A stretch of 42,724 bases of DNA from a virus. Each line of letters starts with the position of its first letter. Position 1 is the first letter of the stretch. Below, piece after piece: positions 40,401 through 42,724 of this stretch. Below the pieces are notes generated by a model. That model saw only the letters and a program-made list of their open reading frames with translations, had not been told where the DNA came from and ran no database searches. The DNA lies in IMG/VR virus record IMGVR_UViG_3300006484_000019, positions 1 to 42,724 of that record; one strand, 5' to 3'. Both the position numbers and the translations under genes were made by a program.

Positions 40401-42724
40401 AAATCCTTTAGAAGGCATTGTTGAGTCTTATGTAGGTGGTTTTGCTTTGGGAGGTGTTTTTGAAGGAATCCCTATATCTCATGCAATTATGACTAGCAAT
40501 TTTGCTACAAATGCAGAAATACAATCTATTAATGATACACAAGGTGAAATAATATCTTTATCTAAAAGAAAAGATGCCTTAATTAAAAAATTAAAAATAC
40601 TAGATTTAATTCCCAATGTCAATATGGCTGATGGTTTAAATAAGATTAAAAACAAAGTTGAACTAACTAAAGCTATAAATGATATTGATCAACAAATAAC
40701 TGATCAAGCTGGTTTGTTAGAAACTAAACAAATTGAAGTTCAAGACAGATTACAAGACGAGGGTATAGGAAAATCAGCTGGTATAATACATGCTGAAAAC
40801 GTTAAAAAGCTTTCTGATTTACGAAATGAAGCTTCACAGTTAGTTTTAGACAATCCTACTATGGATAAAACAACAAATAAAAAGCTTACTGAATTAAATA
40901 AAAGATATAAAAATATTCAAAATATTACTAATAAACTAAAAAGTAAATCTTTATTTGGCCACAAGTGGTTAGCTATGAAGGGTAAAGCTTTTTGGAATAC
41001 TAACACAAGAAATGAAGTAAACCGCATAGAGGCTCAGGCTATTGAAAATATAGTTAAAGAAAAAGGACCTATGGTTGACGGACCTACAGCTAGAGAAATA
41101 CAAGCTGAGTCAATGAAAATTTTAGATGGCAGAGATTACGACGCTAATGTTAGCAAAGCTAAGTCTATGGCGGAAGAAGGTGGTTGGCAGTATTTTAACT
41201 TTGATAATAATAAAGACGCAGCTGATCAATTGCCAGATTTAATAGCTAGAAATTTACAAAATTTAGAAGCTGAAGGCGTAGATGTTGACTCTGAGATAAA
41301 CGATGGAGAAGGTCAAACATATAGAGAATATATAGAACAACAAATAACAGAAGCTTTAGATGGTGTTAAAGATGGCACAAGCAATGGCTTTTACGATCCG
41401 ATAACTAACACTCAATACACTTTTAGAGAAAACGCAATAAATAATCAAAAACCAGGAGTTCCTTTACACGAAACTGGACATGCCGCTTCTCAAGAATTAA
41501 TTAGAAATAATCCTAGTGCTTTTGACGAAGCTGGTCAATTGATTGTTGATTTTATGGAATCAAAATATAATGACATTTTTATCAGAATGCAGGTAGAAGG
41601 TACAAACAAACTCCGTAGCTCTGATGGAAGTTGGGATTTTGAAGAGGTTTTTGCTTCTTATATAGAAGAAATAGCTGCTGGTAATATTGATCCTAAAGCA
41701 GATAAAGCTTTTACAGCATTTTTTGCTAAAACATTTAACGATGGATTACTTGAAGCTAGTAATGGTAGTTATGAAATTGAATTTAAAGGGGTTAATGATA
41801 TAACTCAATATTTGCTAGGATTAGGTAAAGATATAGTCAATGGTAAAATAAACCAAAGAAAAATAGATAAAGCTAGAGAAACAAAAGTTATAAATATAAA
41901 TCAAACTCCTACTACAGGCTCTAAAATTGCAGCTTCTAAAAGCGTTAAAAAAAGCTCTTCAAAAACAGTTAAAGCAGATTTAATAGCTGAAAATAAATCT
42001 TTATTAAAAAACAGACCTAAAAATTTTAAAGAAAAAATTGCAGACAATGTTAGAAAAATAAAAGACTTAGCTAGTGGCAGCGGTAGTGCGCCTAGTTCTC
42101 GAATGGATGGAGATAATGAACCTACTAGTGTTAAAGCTAAAAAAGCTAAAGAATCTATAAATAGTAAGTTTGATGAAAATAAAAAAGGCTGGAAACAAAA
42201 TAGAAAAGAAAATCCAGCTGCAGATAAATTATTTGGCCTCATACAGCCTGACTTAGACGGTATGATAAAAAATAAAGCAGAAAACTTTTTTACTCAAGAT
42301 GGTAATGTAGTTGATTTAACTAAAAACTTAGATTTAAGAGAATTGCAACAGTCAGTAAAAACACTTTTGCTTGCTGACATTAGAGGTTTTGATCCTACTA
42401 ATACAAGTTTATATGGATATATAAATGGAAGATTAAAGAATAGAATTGGAGATGTTTTAAAAAGTGGTGAAGTATTTAATGATTTAAGCACTAAAGATAT
42501 AGATAATTTAGGATCTTCTGAAACAGCAGAAATTAACAAAACTAAAACTACAGTCGAGACTGTTCCAGATGTAAACTTAAGAGAATCATTAAATATAGAT
42601 AGAGGTTCGCCTTTAGGTGAGTTTGTGTTAGATAATGTTAAAAAAGTATTGAGTACTAAAATGCCTGAGTTTAAGTATGTAAGAAAAAACAAAGGAGGCA
42701 AAAGAACTGATGTTACTTTAGAAC
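37447..42724 (+). CDS. Giant virion protein with zincin motif (runs off the window)
   Basis: Open from ATG 37447 to the window edge with no stop: at least 1759 residues. Residues 1-250 are charged and helical. Hydrophobic Gly/Ala-rich segments lie near 735-760 (LGIGGLKTAKNIVYTAGSLA), 819-859 (WMMGMTAETLPIVAAMIFSG) and 995-1015 (YVGGFALGGVFEGIPISHAI). A zinc-protease motif LHETGHAA is at 1340-1347 (His1341, Glu1342, His1345), with a likely third ligand in WDFEEVFASYIEEIA (Glu1399 or Glu1400). Near the edge, FDPTNTSLYGYINGRLKNRI starts at 1648. Size, hydrophobic segments and position after two ejection-like genes fit a T7 gp16-like ejected protein. Giant virion proteins with peptidase-like domains also occur in crAss-like phages. 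Function inferred. Confidence 0.85.
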   Translation, partial: MNKYTYQGSSVQEDLLQEKATSLGLTLDQYLADQGSEIEVSTDLSEIEEDSEPIIDTEEVIEKSNKEKRLDKGIKKIDKKINKVTNAQISLDDIKDQKLNEVGEIKNADKTLSNLSDTKLNKIRVAKEKRELEKQSRLLEKTSINPDDVSNEGKYVVKTHLGEDGKEHKSYYPKDTWEKYFTPGNDLYNKNDIVKQAIKLTNSSSPSLEDYLEALNKSSNKAGSSVTYSYLKAGKDEGVLDTFEVVADGRNDAINEMGFSNYFDELFKKNNSWLAKNENIVEKELQQVLPQQFDGSLFNVEQTTDDITVNEVLITDSRGNEFVLKVGKDQELFGGDGYPQYESFKNFISSAVQPQDENKAKIDDVTLLKDWRKRTAGLRLFLNNLENTPVDKGGIGFDKRQSNYLAVIENASYTELFGYDPTVEQEESNPLSDAENPLINYQGGEVDLGSETTNATSGLDQSLIQGGVIIPEDEEFGNSEQIDSNLKVLSNTEKSLKASYERQGLELTDEIIFSTAKLAIINKQKERYYKANAEKWIEEPRGLEKEKLRQGSIIGAVALEDAENQLLLDAATFEKNLAEAEYNKDFLSYTVDVNNRAVAGFLYGDDDQKINEDLSIDMTGNMQSYSIARDDLGFTTEDGYIKKLVDGEIKIQFIPQGTQISETYEDGQPVESIPTWMVTKFNQNIVKLQESGKNVSIAYKNYSDELLEIPTFNQKMEVWLNNYNDTQEFFVKLGIGGLKTAKNIVYTAGSLASYVNPMYWSMYGLTGRDPMQGVMDANATITKWLDDELNEYNFDQVSFEDIFAPGTSGWKKLENFGAWMMGMTAETLPIVAAMIFSGGSASYGQIISSSVAGLSSMGGKLSEMDVNNFMVQNEIDEIRSRKDLTQEEKEKELIGLQERKINKGVYIAKGTAYGLIEGSLAYVTTAGQISNAYSVFRGDKAILGELNTSIGMFLKKKGPEWLKAANTEGLGEVGVTFGTNLVDGRNPLEGIVESYVGGFALGGVFEGIPISHAIMTSNFATNAEIQSINDTQGEIISLSKRKDALIKKLKILDLIPNVNMADGLNKIKNKVELTKAINDIDQQITDQAGLLETKQIEVQDRLQDEGIGKSAGIIHAENVKKLSDLRNEASQLVLDNPTMDKTTNKKLTELNKRYKNIQNITNKLKSKSLFGHKWLAMKGKAFWNTNTRNEVNRIEAQAIENIVKEKGPMVDGPTAREIQAESMKILDGRDYDANVSKAKSMAEEGGWQYFNFDNNKDAADQLPDLIARNLQNLEAEGVDVDSEINDGEGQTYREYIEQQITEALDGVKDGTSNGFYDPITNTQYTFRENAINNQKPGVPLHETGHAASQELIRNNPSAFDEAGQLIVDFMESKYNDIFIRMQVEGTNKLRSSDGSWDFEEVFASYIEEIAAGNIDPKADKAFTAFFAKTFNDGLLEASNGSYEIEFKGVNDITQYLLGLGKDIVNGKINQRKIDKARETKVININQTPTTGSKIAASKSVKKSSSKTVKADLIAENKSLLKNRPKNFKEKIADNVRKIKDLASGSGSAPSSRMDGDNEPTSVKAKKAKESINSKFDENKKGWKQNRKENPAADKLFGLIQPDLDGMIKNKAENFFTQDGNVVDLTKNLDLRELQQSVKTLLLADIRGFDPTNTSLYGYINGRLKNRIGDVLKSGEVFNDLSTKDIDNLGSSETAEINKTKTTVETVPDVNLRESLNIDRGSPLGEFVLDNVKKVLSTKMPEFKYVRKNKGGKRTDVTLE

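Noticed and set aside
1-42724. tRNA, rRNA, integrase, transposase or attachment site
   Set aside because: None was recognised by eye on either strand. A tRNA scan would be needed to exclude a degenerate tRNA. The window appears to hold only late phage genes.
35055-42724. Tape-measure protein of a long-tailed phage
   Set aside because: The large genes here lack the usual neighbours (major tail tube, tail assembly chaperones with a frameshift). Gene order and glycine-zipper-like segments fit ejected internal proteins of a short-tailed phage better.

Overview
The window reads as the late (virion, lysis and packaging) half of a tailed double-stranded DNA phage genome. The host is probably a marine or aquatic member of the Bacteroidota. 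Every supported gene is on the + strand, coding is almost continuous and base composition is strongly AT-rich. Starts are preceded by A-rich leaders rather than Shine-Dalgarno sequences, as is usual in Bacteroidota. There is a lambda-gpA-type terminase ATPase, a portal with a coiled-coil tail, a capsid protein, P22/podovirus-style head-to-tail proteins and internal 'ejection' proteins. There is no tape-measure, sheath or tube gene. I therefore infer a short-tailed (podovirus) particle, possibly with crAss-like affinities. No database search was run; calls rest on motifs, length, gene order and family knowledge.

Layout. 1-173: AT-rich leader with a 14-bp palindrome. 174-3557: a very lysine-rich protein and two paralogous fibre-like proteins that both start MAIIYSYP. 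3623-6180: a small unknown protein, then groEL, groES and a winged-helix-like protein joined by ATGA overlaps. 6180-10689: a low-complexity virion-like protein and a lysis region. The lysis region has a 51-aa membrane protein, a T7-lysozyme-type amidase, a membrane/coiled-coil spanin-like protein, small CGC proteins, an HExxH metallopeptidase-like protein and a second holin candidate. 10691-15459: tail fibre and adhesin-like genes, including a 1014-aa fibre with a C-terminal S74 autocleavage chaperone domain and three copies of a cysteine-bounded domain. 15521-19076: small packaging-linked genes and the terminase. 19077-24609: portal, scaffold-like protein, major capsid protein and a small virion protein. 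24675-34986: connector and tail proteins. 35055-42724: internal virion proteins, ending in a giant open frame (at least 1759 aa, running off the window) with an HETGH zincin motif and hydrophobic stretches.

How it may work together. Terminase, portal, scaffold and capsid genes build and fill the head. The 239-aa, 378-aa, 1666-aa, 224-aa and 626-aa proteins would make the short tail. The 244-aa, 542-aa and giant proteins would be ejected to carry DNA through the envelope. The fibres bind the host, and the amidase, holins and spanin-like protein release progeny. The encoded chaperonin pair sits inside the virion/lysis gene chain, so it is likely to serve folding of phage late proteins. The only two GC-rich terminators lie immediately before start codons downstream of the capsid gene, suggesting partial termination sets the ratio of capsid to tail proteins.

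Most unusual points: the complete but reordered GroEL-GroES pair coupled to a DNA-binding-like protein; a short SP[M/L/F]N motif scattered over several otherwise unrelated proteins, one of them a metallopeptidase; and the giant zincin-bearing virion protein.
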